IMG/VR virus record: IMGVR_UViG_3300031251_000062
Coordinates: 1-38,244 of that record
Length of the DNA stretch: 38,244 nucleotides
Source of the DNA: a virus
Reading direction: 5' to 3' (one strand)
Each line of letters opens with the position of its first letter. The first letter of the stretch is position 1. Position numbers and translations under genes: made by a program. The notes below the pieces were generated by a model. The model was not told the origin of the DNA. It did not search any database and saw only the letters and a list, made by a program, of their open reading frames with translations. Below are positions 14,513 through 21,898 of this stretch, one piece after another.

Positions 14513-16131
14513 TAGTTATTAGCAATTACAACTTCGGCATCATGAACTTGTGCAACGATTAGATCTGTTACAATTTTTGCAAAATCTGTTTTATCAAGAT
14601 TATTCATATTGGCACTGGTCATGTGTTCAATACCTGTAACCTTTCCAATTGTTACCTTAATATTTTTTACTGAGTTGCCACCATGTGCCGATTCTTTTCC
14701 TATACCTTCCCCTTCAGCTCCTTTACCAAAAGAGTTTTTGTTTCCATACTTTTCTTTTAGCTTTTCGTAAGGTGATTTTCCTTCTTCTTTTCCTGCAACT
14801 TTTGCAGCTTGCGAGTTGGCAATACTTTTATTGTAAGCATCATTAAAAGCTTTGGCAGGACTTGCATTTGCAATATTGAAAGCAGCATCTTTTAAATTAT
14901 CAAACGCACCTTTAATATTTCCTGAAGCAAGATTTCCAATTGCTTTAACTAAATCCCAAAGAGGATCTGTTAATTCTTTTACTGAAGCAAATACCCCATC
15001 GAGAATTGCACGGAACTTTTCAAAATGATAATAGGCATAAATAACACCTGCAACTAATGCAGCCACAGCCATAATTACAATACCAATAGGGTTTGCATCC
15101 ATTGCAATATTTAAAGCCCACTGAGCGGCAGCCCATCCTGTTAAACCAAGAGTATTTGCTTCTGCTAATCCAAGTTGCAAAAGTCCCCATGTATAAGCAA
15201 TTGCCTGATATGCTGCATAAGCCCTACTTGCAATATTCATTAATACATAAGCTGCGGCTGCTCCACCCAATGCAACGGCAAGAGTATTAATTGCTGTTGA
15301 GTGATCTTTATAAAATTTTATTGCCCACTCTGCAATTTCAAGTCCCTTCATTTCCAAATCCATCATGTATAATTGAACCGGAGCAAGTTCATCGCCAAGT
15401 GCATTTTTTACCTGAAGGATCTTATTTTTATGCTCTATCATTTTTGATGATAAACTTTCAACTGCTTCCTGAACACCGGGTCCAAATGCTTCCATTAACT
15501 TTTGAGAGAATGCAGGAAGAAATGTGGATGCTTTTATTGTTCCATCTTTAATAGCATCATTCATTTGGTTCATTGACATGTTGAGAGACTGAGCCATTAA
15601 TGTTGGAGCTTCAGGTAATGCACTACGCATTGTTCGCATGATACGTTGATCAACATGTCCGGTTTGTGCAACCTTTGCCAAAGCCATTGCCATTTCATTT
15701 ACTTTCTCCGGGCCCAGTTCCATAACTTTAGCTGCTGTATTTATACCAAGAAACATTTGTCTTGCACCTTCTCCTGCATAAATTGTATCTTTTAATGCAC
15801 CACTAAATTGTCCGAAACTGTCCATTGTTTCGAGCACAGGTATCTTTAAATCTTCAACAGTTTTATTAACGAATTCGGTATTTTCTGCATAAGCCTGTTG
15901 TGATCCTGAAGTGAAGCGTAACACATTTTCGTAAGCCTGAAATTCGGCTCTTACTTCAGTAACTTCATGAAGTAATTCTTTGGCTTTATCTAAAACAAAT
16001 AACCCTGCAAAAGCTGCGCCTGCTTCTTTTATCATTTCATCTAACTTGCCTACTTCGTGCTGTGCTTCATGAATACCTTTTCCAAAAGTACCCTCGTGCA
16101 TATTGATGACGTAATTAAGTGCGCTGTTCAT
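14512..16131 (-). CDS. Tail tape-measure protein
   Basis: The N-terminal 210 residues of this 539-residue protein match the tape-measure N-terminal domain (LRFTSGSQQAYAENTEF, VLETMDSFGQFSGALKDTI, GHVDQRIMRTMRSALPEA, MNQMNDAIKDGTIKASTFL). Hydrophobic helices (TAINTLAVALGGAAAAYVLM, PIGIVIMAVAALVAGVIY) follow, as expected for a protein that sets tail length and passes through the host membrane. The length would correspond to a tail of roughly 80 nm at 1.5 Angstrom per residue. It is placed inside the leftward head module, away from sheath and tube genes on the other strand, which is unusual. Confidence 0.88.
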   Translation of the reverse strand: MNSALNYVINMHEGTFGKGIHEAQHEVGKLDEMIKEAGAAFAGLFVLDKAKELLHEVTEVRAEFQAYENVLRFTSGSQQAYAENTEFVNKTVEDLKIPVLETMDSFGQFSGALKDTIYAGEGARQMFLGINTAAKVMELGPEKVNEMAMALAKVAQTGHVDQRIMRTMRSALPEAPTLMAQSLNMSMNQMNDAIKDGTIKASTFLPAFSQKLMEAFGPGVQEAVESLSSKMIEHKNKILQVKNALGDELAPVQLYMMDLEMKGLEIAEWAIKFYKDHSTAINTLAVALGGAAAAYVLMNIASRAYAAYQAIAYTWGLLQLGLAEANTLGLTGWAAAQWALNIAMDANPIGIVIMAVAALVAGVIYAYYHFEKFRAILDGVFASVKELTDPLWDLVKAIGNLASGNIKGAFDNLKDAAFNIANASPAKAFNDAYNKSIANSQAAKVAGKEEGKSPYEKLKEKYGNKNSFGKGAEGEGIGKESAHGGNSVKNIKVTIGKVTGIEHMTSANMNNLDKTDFAKIVTDLIVAQVHDAEVVIANN

Positions 16132-16150
16132 TGTAATGAGTTATTAGTTA

Positions 16151-16180
16151 TTGGTTATTAGTTATTAATTTTTATCTTTG
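16151..16180 (+). promoter_or_regulatory. Candidate promoter antisense to the muF gene
   Basis: TTG (16151-16153), 19 bp, then TATCTTTG (16173-16180) is a full match to the Bacteroidota -7 box TAnnTTTG with correct spacing. It lies in the 113-bp gap between the muF and tape-measure genes but points rightward, into the antisense of the MuF nuclease domain. The gap also holds repeats of ttattagttattgg. No rightward gene follows. Confidence 0.4.
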
Positions 16181-16244
16181 TACAAGTTATCTGAGGATGA
16201 CTATAAAACTAAGCGATAAGATCAGCAATGATTAAGTCGCTTTT

Positions 16245-17528
16245 TTAATTAAAGTATTTTTCAATTAACTGTGCAGCTCTACCACTTTCAATCTCTTTAC
16301 GGCTTACCGTTAAAGATTTTTTACCTTTAAATTTTATCATCACATTTTTAATTTGTTTCTTTTTATCAAAGGATACTGCATCGTAAATTCCTTTTGATAA
16401 TTGATGTGATTCGATTGGTTTTTCAATAAATAATACAATGTTTTCAGCTTGTGATTTTGCTCTCCGAATGGCTCCCTGAACAGCTTTTGCAGGACTTGTA
16501 AAATTGCTTAATGTTTTAAACTCCCATTCTCCCTTCAGATGAAATTCAGCATCAGCTGATTTACCACCAACATCTTCCAAAAGTTTTATACCAAAACCTT
16601 CTTTGGACAATTCCTGTCCAATAATCATATTCTGTTTTAATTCATCAGGGCCATGTTTGATATGTTCGGCTGTAAAGCCTCCTGAATCTTTATTGAATTC
16701 AACATTTGTAAACTCTTTATCTTTCAATAAAACTTCTGATTCTTTGAAATTTTCCCATCGCCCTGGTGAGAGGATTCCGATTTCTGACATTACTGTTTTT
16801 GCATCGTTACCGGGAATAGAAAAATATGGAGCAGTATCAGGAAATACTTCTCCGTTTTCGCCAACATTATTATCAAACATATCAGGTACTTCAGGAAGTG
16901 ATTTAGCTTCTACCAAATCTCCTGTAGTTGGTTCAACTGTACATAAACATCCATAGTGATTTAAAGGGTAGTAAGTATCCCAAAATGGATCATCAACAGG
17001 ATAAACGCTTCCATCCAGTTCGGAACAGATATCGCAAGTTGTATCTCCTTCAACTGATACATATTCGAGGTTTGGAAAATCTTCCTTTTCAGATTTTATT
17101 TCTTGCCAATATTCAGCCATTTTAGACTGACGAAGAGCAGTATGATATTCGGTTTGTAAATAATTTTTATTGTAGGTATTATCAATGGCTCTTACTGCTT
17201 CTTCAAATTTATGATATGGAATAATGCCTTCTTTACTTTCATTCATTATTAGATGAGAAAACTCTCGAAGTTCCTGATATGATTTTGCACCTGAAAAAGC
17301 GTGTACATTATTTTCTATTCGTGATAGGATTTGATAATCGCCACTCTTTGGATCAAGGTCTTTAAATGTTTTACCATAACCCTGAAAAACACCACGCATT
17401 AATTCCTGTGCCATCAAACGAGTTTGTTCTCTATCAATGCCACCGGGTTTGATATTGCCTTTATAAATTAGTCGGGCAACCTTGTTGGTTTCTGATGATA
17501 TAACGGATGTAGGGATTTTCTTTGCCAT
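16245..17528 (-). CDS. MuF minor head protein fused to CdiA-CT-like nuclease domain
   Basis: This is a 427-residue two-part protein. Residues about 1-200 are a Mu F/SPP1 gp7 head-morphogenesis domain with the typical end VEGDTTCDICSELDG, then PLNHYGCLCTV (C165, C168, C194, C196). After a Pro/Asp linker (about 200-275), residues 280-427 resemble the CdiA C-terminal nuclease domain: GGFTAEHIKHGPDELKQN, then D326 (SADAEF), E336-x-K338 (WEFK) as a PD-(D/E)xK-type set, and QAENIVLFIEKP. MuF proteins carrying polymorphic toxin domains are known in temperate phages. The toxin could be packaged with the head and delivered to a cell. No small immunity-type gene follows; the next gene is the tape-measure protein after 113 bp. 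Confidence 0.82.
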   Translation of the reverse strand: MAKKIPTSVISSETNKVARLIYKGNIKPGGIDREQTRLMAQELMRGVFQGYGKTFKDLDPKSGDYQILSRIENNVHAFSGAKSYQELREFSHLIMNESKEGIIPYHKFEEAVRAIDNTYNKNYLQTEYHTALRQSKMAEYWQEIKSEKEDFPNLEYVSVEGDTTCDICSELDGSVYPVDDPFWDTYYPLNHYGCLCTVEPTTGDLVEAKSLPEVPDMFDNNVGENGEVFPDTAPYFSIPGNDAKTVMSEIGILSPGRWENFKESEVLLKDKEFTNVEFNKDSGGFTAEHIKHGPDELKQNMIIGQELSKEGFGIKLLEDVGGKSADAEFHLKGEWEFKTLSNFTSPAKAVQGAIRRAKSQAENIVLFIEKPIESHQLSKGIYDAVSFDKKKQIKNVMIKFKGKKSLTVSRKEIESGRAAQLIEKYFN

Positions 17529-17555
17529 AGTTATATGGACGTATGCGATACGTCT

Positions 17556-18953
17556 TTACTCGTGATCGTGATGAGTTAGTTCATTTATTTTTTGATGCAT
17601 GTTTAAGATGCTTTTAAAAGTATTGTCAACTTTTTTCTTTTTAGAAGTATCAGCAGGTTTACATTTATCACAACCTACCCCACCGCAATCAGCACAATCA
17701 GTTGTTTTATTTGGAGGCATTCCCGGTGCAACTACAGGTTCTTTTTTACCAAGTATTTTTACTCCAAGTTTTTCGGCAACATCTGCCATATCCAATTCAA
17801 ACCCCATTGCATCAACTTTTACCAATACATCAGCAAGGTCATTAGTATCCATTGAAAGTTCATCGTCCCATTCGAAACGGTCGCCTTCGATAAAAGGAAA
17901 CTTGAAAGTTTTTGCAAGCAGAGGAAGAAGTTTATCATTTACATCATCAACCACATCTCCTTTGTCGTCTTCGGAGATTTGATCCTGAGTATTGCTCATT
18001 ATGGTTTCACTCTTACCACGACTTCCTTTATCCTGTGCAGATTCATTTTGTCCGTTGATAAGGATAGCAGCTTCAGTATTTATCTGCTTAATTTTTTCGA
18101 GGAATACACCGAATGCATCTTTCTGTTTACTCTCAATAACATCAAGTTCGGTGTCTATTGGAAACAATGCATGATTTGCATGTCCCATATCTTCGAGCCA
18201 GTTCACAATTTCCAACTGTGCAGCTTTATCCTGTGATGCTGTTTTTGCAATTCGAATTGGCACACCAAACATTTCTTCAAACTCATCCCAACTTTGCCAC
18301 GAATGTTTTTTAAGAATAAAACCCCATGCAAGTGATTCGTATAATCCTAAATCTTCGCAATCTCCTAAACCTACACAATAGCTTGCAAATGGTTCTTCGG
18401 TATAAAGTGCTCCTTCAGGATCAAATGGAGTTTTTACAATGAGTGATTGTTCAGGAACTACATTCTCGCGATAAACTTTTCTGCATTGGAGTTTTCCGTT
18501 TTCATCCAATAAAAAATAGACAAGAGTATATCCCCAAAATTTTGTTTCGATACGATATTTTAAATACTCCTTAAACCATTTTGTCTGAAGTAATTTTGTT
18601 TTTTCAACATCCTTAGTTCCGTCAGCTTTGATGATTTTGAATTTCTTATTTTTTATGCGATGTACACGCTGATTTACCTGTCCTTTGATAAACATATCCA
18701 ACTCCACATCACGATAAACCTGATAGAGATAATACCTGCGAGGATTGGTTACATTGAGCGCATAGGCACGAGCATTTTGCCAATCTTCAATTTCTTTTTT
18801 GAAAAGGCTGCGTGTATATTTTACAATGCTTGCAATAAATGCAGATACTTCCTGCTTACTTGCACCATTGCGAGGTGTAGCAATTATATCTTTAGTTTGA
18901 CCGGAGAATAAAGTTGTACGTGCCGGTAGATTATTTTTTTTATCAGTATTCAT
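17556..18953 (-). CDS. Portal protein (DUF935, Mu gp29-like)
   Basis: The 465-residue sequence matches DUF935 portals: IEDWQNARAYALN near the N-terminus, GWGFILKKHSWQSWDEFEEMFGVPIRI in the middle (WDEFxExFGxPxR is the family hallmark), and FVVAIL-type core INTEAAILINGQN. The portal forms the dodecameric ring at the head vertex. An added C-terminal tail contains TDCADCGGVGCDKCK, a C-x2-C-x4-C-x2-C cluster that could bind zinc and is followed by a basic segment. Downstream is muF and upstream are DUF1320 and terminase, as expected for a Mu-type head module. Confidence 0.88.
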   Translation of the reverse strand: MNTDKKNNLPARTTLFSGQTKDIIATPRNGASKQEVSAFIASIVKYTRSLFKKEIEDWQNARAYALNVTNPRRYYLYQVYRDVELDMFIKGQVNQRVHRIKNKKFKIIKADGTKDVEKTKLLQTKWFKEYLKYRIETKFWGYTLVYFLLDENGKLQCRKVYRENVVPEQSLIVKTPFDPEGALYTEEPFASYCVGLGDCEDLGLYESLAWGFILKKHSWQSWDEFEEMFGVPIRIAKTASQDKAAQLEIVNWLEDMGHANHALFPIDTELDVIESKQKDAFGVFLEKIKQINTEAAILINGQNESAQDKGSRGKSETIMSNTQDQISEDDKGDVVDDVNDKLLPLLAKTFKFPFIEGDRFEWDDELSMDTNDLADVLVKVDAMGFELDMADVAEKLGVKILGKKEPVVAPGMPPNKTTDCADCGGVGCDKCKPADTSKKKKVDNTFKSILNMHQKINELTHHDHE

Positions 18954-18997
18954 TTTAGTATGTATTTATATCAATGGACATATACGATATGTCCTTA

Positions 18998-19417
18998 CTA
19001 CCATCTGCGTGAAACCTTTTTAGTACCTCCTGTAATTGCACGAGTTGAAACAATATCTGCATCGAGTAAAGGAAGTCCGGGAGGGTTTAATTTATCATTG
19101 GAAACTTTTTCTAACCACTTTAATGCTTGCTCGTGATCGTCTTTTCTAATTTCAGGAATATTGCGAGGATTCAATCCGTTTTTCAATAGATTGTAAATAG
19201 CAAGCGATGCGCAATACTCAAGTACAAGCGGATTTCTATTAGCACCTGTTGCGCTAAAAATTGCATCACAATTATATTTACCTCCGAGATGTGAACGGAT
19301 CAATCCAAGAGCATAAGCTTCGGCAAGCGTGTATTTTGTTGTATCGCCTTTAACGGCTGCTGCTTGCTGCAAAGCATCAATGCGATCGTCAAAATCTTGT
19401 TGTACTAAAAATATCAT
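18998..19417 (-). CDS. DUF1320 protein (Mu gp36-like neck protein)
   Basis: The 139-residue sequence begins MIFLVQQDFDDRID, the usual start of DUF1320 proteins, and continues with AEAYALGLIRSHLGGKYN and LEYCASLAIYNLLKNG, both typical. The family belongs to head-tail connector components in Mu-like phages. It overlaps the upstream coiled-coil gene by 4 bp. It precedes the portal, an order different from Mu, where gp36 follows the major head protein. Confidence 0.82.
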   Translation of the reverse strand: MIFLVQQDFDDRIDALQQAAAVKGDTTKYTLAEAYALGLIRSHLGGKYNCDAIFSATGANRNPLVLEYCASLAIYNLLKNGLNPRNIPEIRKDDHEQALKWLEKVSNDKLNPPGLPLLDADIVSTRAITGGTKKVSRRW

Positions 19418-19725
19418 GATATGTTCTCCTTTTTATTTTTTTCAACTTCGAGCTTCAGGTTATCATATTTAGTTTTCAAACTTGAATATTCGCCCTTTAG
19501 TTGTTTGTGATCATTACTTAATGATTTATATTTTTCGGCCCAATCAATTTCCATCTCATCTTGCTTTTTATTGAGTCGCTCAATTTCTTTTTGTAAGGTT
19601 TCAATCAGTTTAATTGCAAACTCATTCTTATCTTTTCTCGAAATAAAAAAGCGGTCAATAAATGTGGTAAGTGCTCCACCACCAAATGCAGATACTCCCA
19701 GTTCAATTAATTGTTGTGAATCCAT
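19414..19725 (-). CDS. Coiled-coil protein with short hydrophobic N-terminus
   Basis: This 103-residue protein begins with a moderately hydrophobic Gly/Ala segment (LIELGVSAFGGGALTTFI, residues 5-22) and continues as a long charged coiled coil (KLIETLQKEIERLNKKQDEME, then LSNDHKQLKGEYSSLKTKYDNL). Such small proteins next to terminase genes occur in Mu-like phages of Bacteroidota, but I know of no established function. It overlaps genes on both sides. Confidence 0.55.
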   Translation of the reverse strand: MDSQQLIELGVSAFGGGALTTFIDRFFISRKDKNEFAIKLIETLQKEIERLNKKQDEMEIDWAEKYKSLSNDHKQLKGEYSSLKTKYDNLKLEVEKNKKENIS

Positions 19726-21329
19726 TAAAATCCTCCCTTACGTTGTTGTTTATGAATAATTGGTTTAAAATTTCTATCGCTAATATGTTGTGCCAAATAA
19801 TACCATGCACCTTCATCAGCATCGGGGCTATCATCAGCTCCGTTGTATCCATGTTCAATTCCTTTGAGTTGGTTATTGCCTTCAATCATATCGGAATTAT
19901 TGAACTCCTCATCAGCATAATACACTTCGCCTGCTGAGTATCTCGGCTCCATGCCAAGTATGCGCACAAACTTGTTTTCCTTTTTGCGCGAATCGGATAT
20001 CACATTTAAAGGACTCTTTTGATCTGCTTTCCTTTGTCGGTTAACATTTGCCAAAGCATCACGAATAGGTTGAGTGATCCACTGCCTTTCCATATACCAA
20101 AGTATAGTTGCTCCTTTACTTCGAAGTTCGTCCTGGTACTGTGCCATAAAATTAAAAGCATCTTCGAGTTTGCATTTACGCACGAAAGATTTAAGGCAAT
20201 GAAATTCGCGTGGATGCATTAATGCCCAACAGCGAACAGCTTTATAATCGGAAGTTTTTTTATCTTCAAAACTTGGATCTAAATACCCAATGATGATGGT
20301 GTATTTTTTGAGTAAATCTTTTGTTTTCTTCCATTGAAAATTATTGAATATCCTACCTTCAATAATATGCTCATGGTAATACTCGCCTTTGGTTTTTACA
20401 ACACCAATTTTTTTGAATTTGAGAGCGAGTTCATCAATAGTATAACGTTCCCATGCAGGTTCGCCACCTTCGAAAATAAATAGCTTTGAATATTTACGTC
20501 CGGGTATTTGAGTTGCATAAACTTTATTGTGATACAATCCTTCACGTTTTGCTCGTCCGGGTTTTGTATCGCCAACAAAAGTTGCCAATATTCCACTTGG
20601 ATGGATACGGTTTCCTTCAATAATAAAACGGCTCTTTTTAATTTGAAGTGCAGGCATTAATGCACCTTCAATCCAATCGACAGAGTTTTGAACTCTCCGT
20701 TGATTTTGCACTATTTCATAATCATCTAAATCGGAACAGAGAGCCGAATTAGGACGTTTTGCACCTTTACGAATTCCTTGTGGAGCTTGCCCAAGTCCGA
20801 GTGCAAGAAAACGAATTCCATCTTTGGTTGTAAAGTCTCCGGTTTGCCAATCGCCAAAAGTTTGAAAGCTTCCACCTTTTCCAAAATCGTGTTTGAATAA
20901 TGCGTTGTGTTCAAGTATTGCTTTGATATCGGAAAGGGCATCGGTTGCCAAATCTTTATTACGTCCTATCAATACAAATCCATCCAATTGCCCATGAGCC
21001 AATAACCACAACTGTACGAGAATACCCATGTGAACAGTTTTTGCATGCTCACGCGGCCACTCGATGGCAGCCATAATATTTGGATCGGCTAAAATTGCAT
21101 TGGCAGCATCGATGTGAAAATAGGCACAATCAGTTTTGCCACCATCGGCATATACAGGGAAGTAAGTTTTAACAAAAAAGTTGTAATCTTTTAATGCAGT
21201 TTTTTTACGTGCATTTTGTTCCACGCGAGATTCCTGCAACGGCACTTCTGTACTTGCTGCAACTTCTCTGCAAAATTCTTCCCATTGCTGTGCGCTCCTG
21301 CGTGTTTTTAAACTACTTATTTGTTGCAT
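19725..21329 (-). CDS. Terminase large subunit (Mu gp28-like)
   Basis: This 534-residue packaging motor has an N-terminal ATPase: a Walker A-like WPREHAKT (91-98), the Arg/Lys-rich coupling stretch after it, and a Walker B-like ALCSDLDD (196-203). The C-terminal nuclease domain begins with IIGYLDPSFED (catalytic Asp context), followed by DYKAVRCW and later Asp clusters (DDSPDADEGAWYYL). It drives DNA into the head and makes the headful cut in host DNA, as in Mu. Its start overlaps the small subunit gene by 17 bp. Confidence 0.88.
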   Translation of the reverse strand: MQQISSLKTRRSAQQWEEFCREVAASTEVPLQESRVEQNARKKTALKDYNFFVKTYFPVYADGGKTDCAYFHIDAANAILADPNIMAAIEWPREHAKTVHMGILVQLWLLAHGQLDGFVLIGRNKDLATDALSDIKAILEHNALFKHDFGKGGSFQTFGDWQTGDFTTKDGIRFLALGLGQAPQGIRKGAKRPNSALCSDLDDYEIVQNQRRVQNSVDWIEGALMPALQIKKSRFIIEGNRIHPSGILATFVGDTKPGRAKREGLYHNKVYATQIPGRKYSKLFIFEGGEPAWERYTIDELALKFKKIGVVKTKGEYYHEHIIEGRIFNNFQWKKTKDLLKKYTIIIGYLDPSFEDKKTSDYKAVRCWALMHPREFHCLKSFVRKCKLEDAFNFMAQYQDELRSKGATILWYMERQWITQPIRDALANVNRQRKADQKSPLNVISDSRKKENKFVRILGMEPRYSAGEVYYADEEFNNSDMIEGNNQLKGIEHGYNGADDSPDADEGAWYYLAQHISDRNFKPIIHKQQRKGGF

Positions 21330-21768
21330 TGTTCTTTATCAAATCCTGTACGTATTCGTTTTGGTAACGGTTAATTTCCTTTATCAATTCCAATGGGATA
21401 TCAGGTTGCTTACGCATCCATAAAATAATGTCCATGCACATTTCAATCTTATCAGGAATAGTTGTGCGTGAATCTTCCAAATCTTTTATTGCTGAAGTAG
21501 TTTTTTTACGTTCATCAGCACTGATACTTTTATCGCGAGTTTGGTCGAGTAGAATTTGATAGAGGTTATTTATCGACTCTTGTTTTGATGAAGCTTTAAG
21601 TAATTTCTTTTCTTCCCATGAACCTGCTTTTGCCCAATTACTTAGTGTTTTTTCGCTCACACCAACAATACCGGAAATCTCTTTTTGAGTCATTCCGGTT
21701 TTCATGAAGATTTCTTCAGCATGAAGATTCTTTGCTTTCAACTCTGATTTCATTACGCAAAGGTTCAT
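21313..21768 (-). CDS. Terminase small subunit-like (HTH) protein
   Basis: This is a 151-residue protein with a helix-turn-helix at residues about 25-47 (GMTQKEISGIVGVSEKTLSNW), the shape of DNA-recognition small terminases. The C-terminal half is helical (DKIEMCMDIILWMRKQ, ELIKEINRYQNEYVQDL). First gene of the leftward module, it overlaps the large subunit. A second in-frame ATG at 21753 follows AACCTTTG, close to a -7 box, so the true start could be either; I keep 21768. Confidence 0.75.
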   Translation of the reverse strand: MNLCVMKSELKAKNLHAEEIFMKTGMTQKEISGIVGVSEKTLSNWAKAGSWEEKKLLKASSKQESINNLYQILLDQTRDKSISADERKKTTSAIKDLEDSRTTIPDKIEMCMDIILWMRKQPDIPLELIKEINRYQNEYVQDLIKNNATNK

Positions 21769-21804
21769 TAAGAAGAGTAAAGTTTAAGAAATTCAAATCG
21801 TGGC

Positions 21805-21841
21805 TGTCTGAATTACGACAATGGTTGTAGAGATTTAGACA
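21805..21841. promoter_or_regulatory. Imperfect dyad between divergent late modules
   Basis: TGTCTGAAT (21805-21813) and ATTTAGACA (21833-21841) form an inverted repeat with one mismatch. They enclose a second imperfect dyad, TACGAC-aatg-GTTGTA (21814-21829). It is the only such structure in the 130 bp between the divergent head and capsid modules, so it could bind a shared late activator. Confidence 0.4.
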
Positions 21842-21880
21842 ATGACGAACAGCTAAAAAAAAAATGAGTTTTAGGTGTAC

Positions 21881-21888
21881 AATCTTTG
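21881..21888 (+). promoter_or_regulatory. Candidate -7 box of the rightward late module
   Basis: AATCTTTG differs from TAnnTTTG at one base and is 10 bases before the protease start codon. No TTTG lies 19 bp upstream, which would be consistent with an activator-dependent late promoter. The evidence is weak on its own. Confidence 0.3.
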
Positions 21889-21898
21889 CGCTCGTAAT

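Noticed and set aside
14512-16131. Immunity gene hidden near the MuF toxin.
   Set aside because: The frames seen on the opposite strand here (15093-15290, 15291-15551) are shadows of the tape-measure gene with biased composition.
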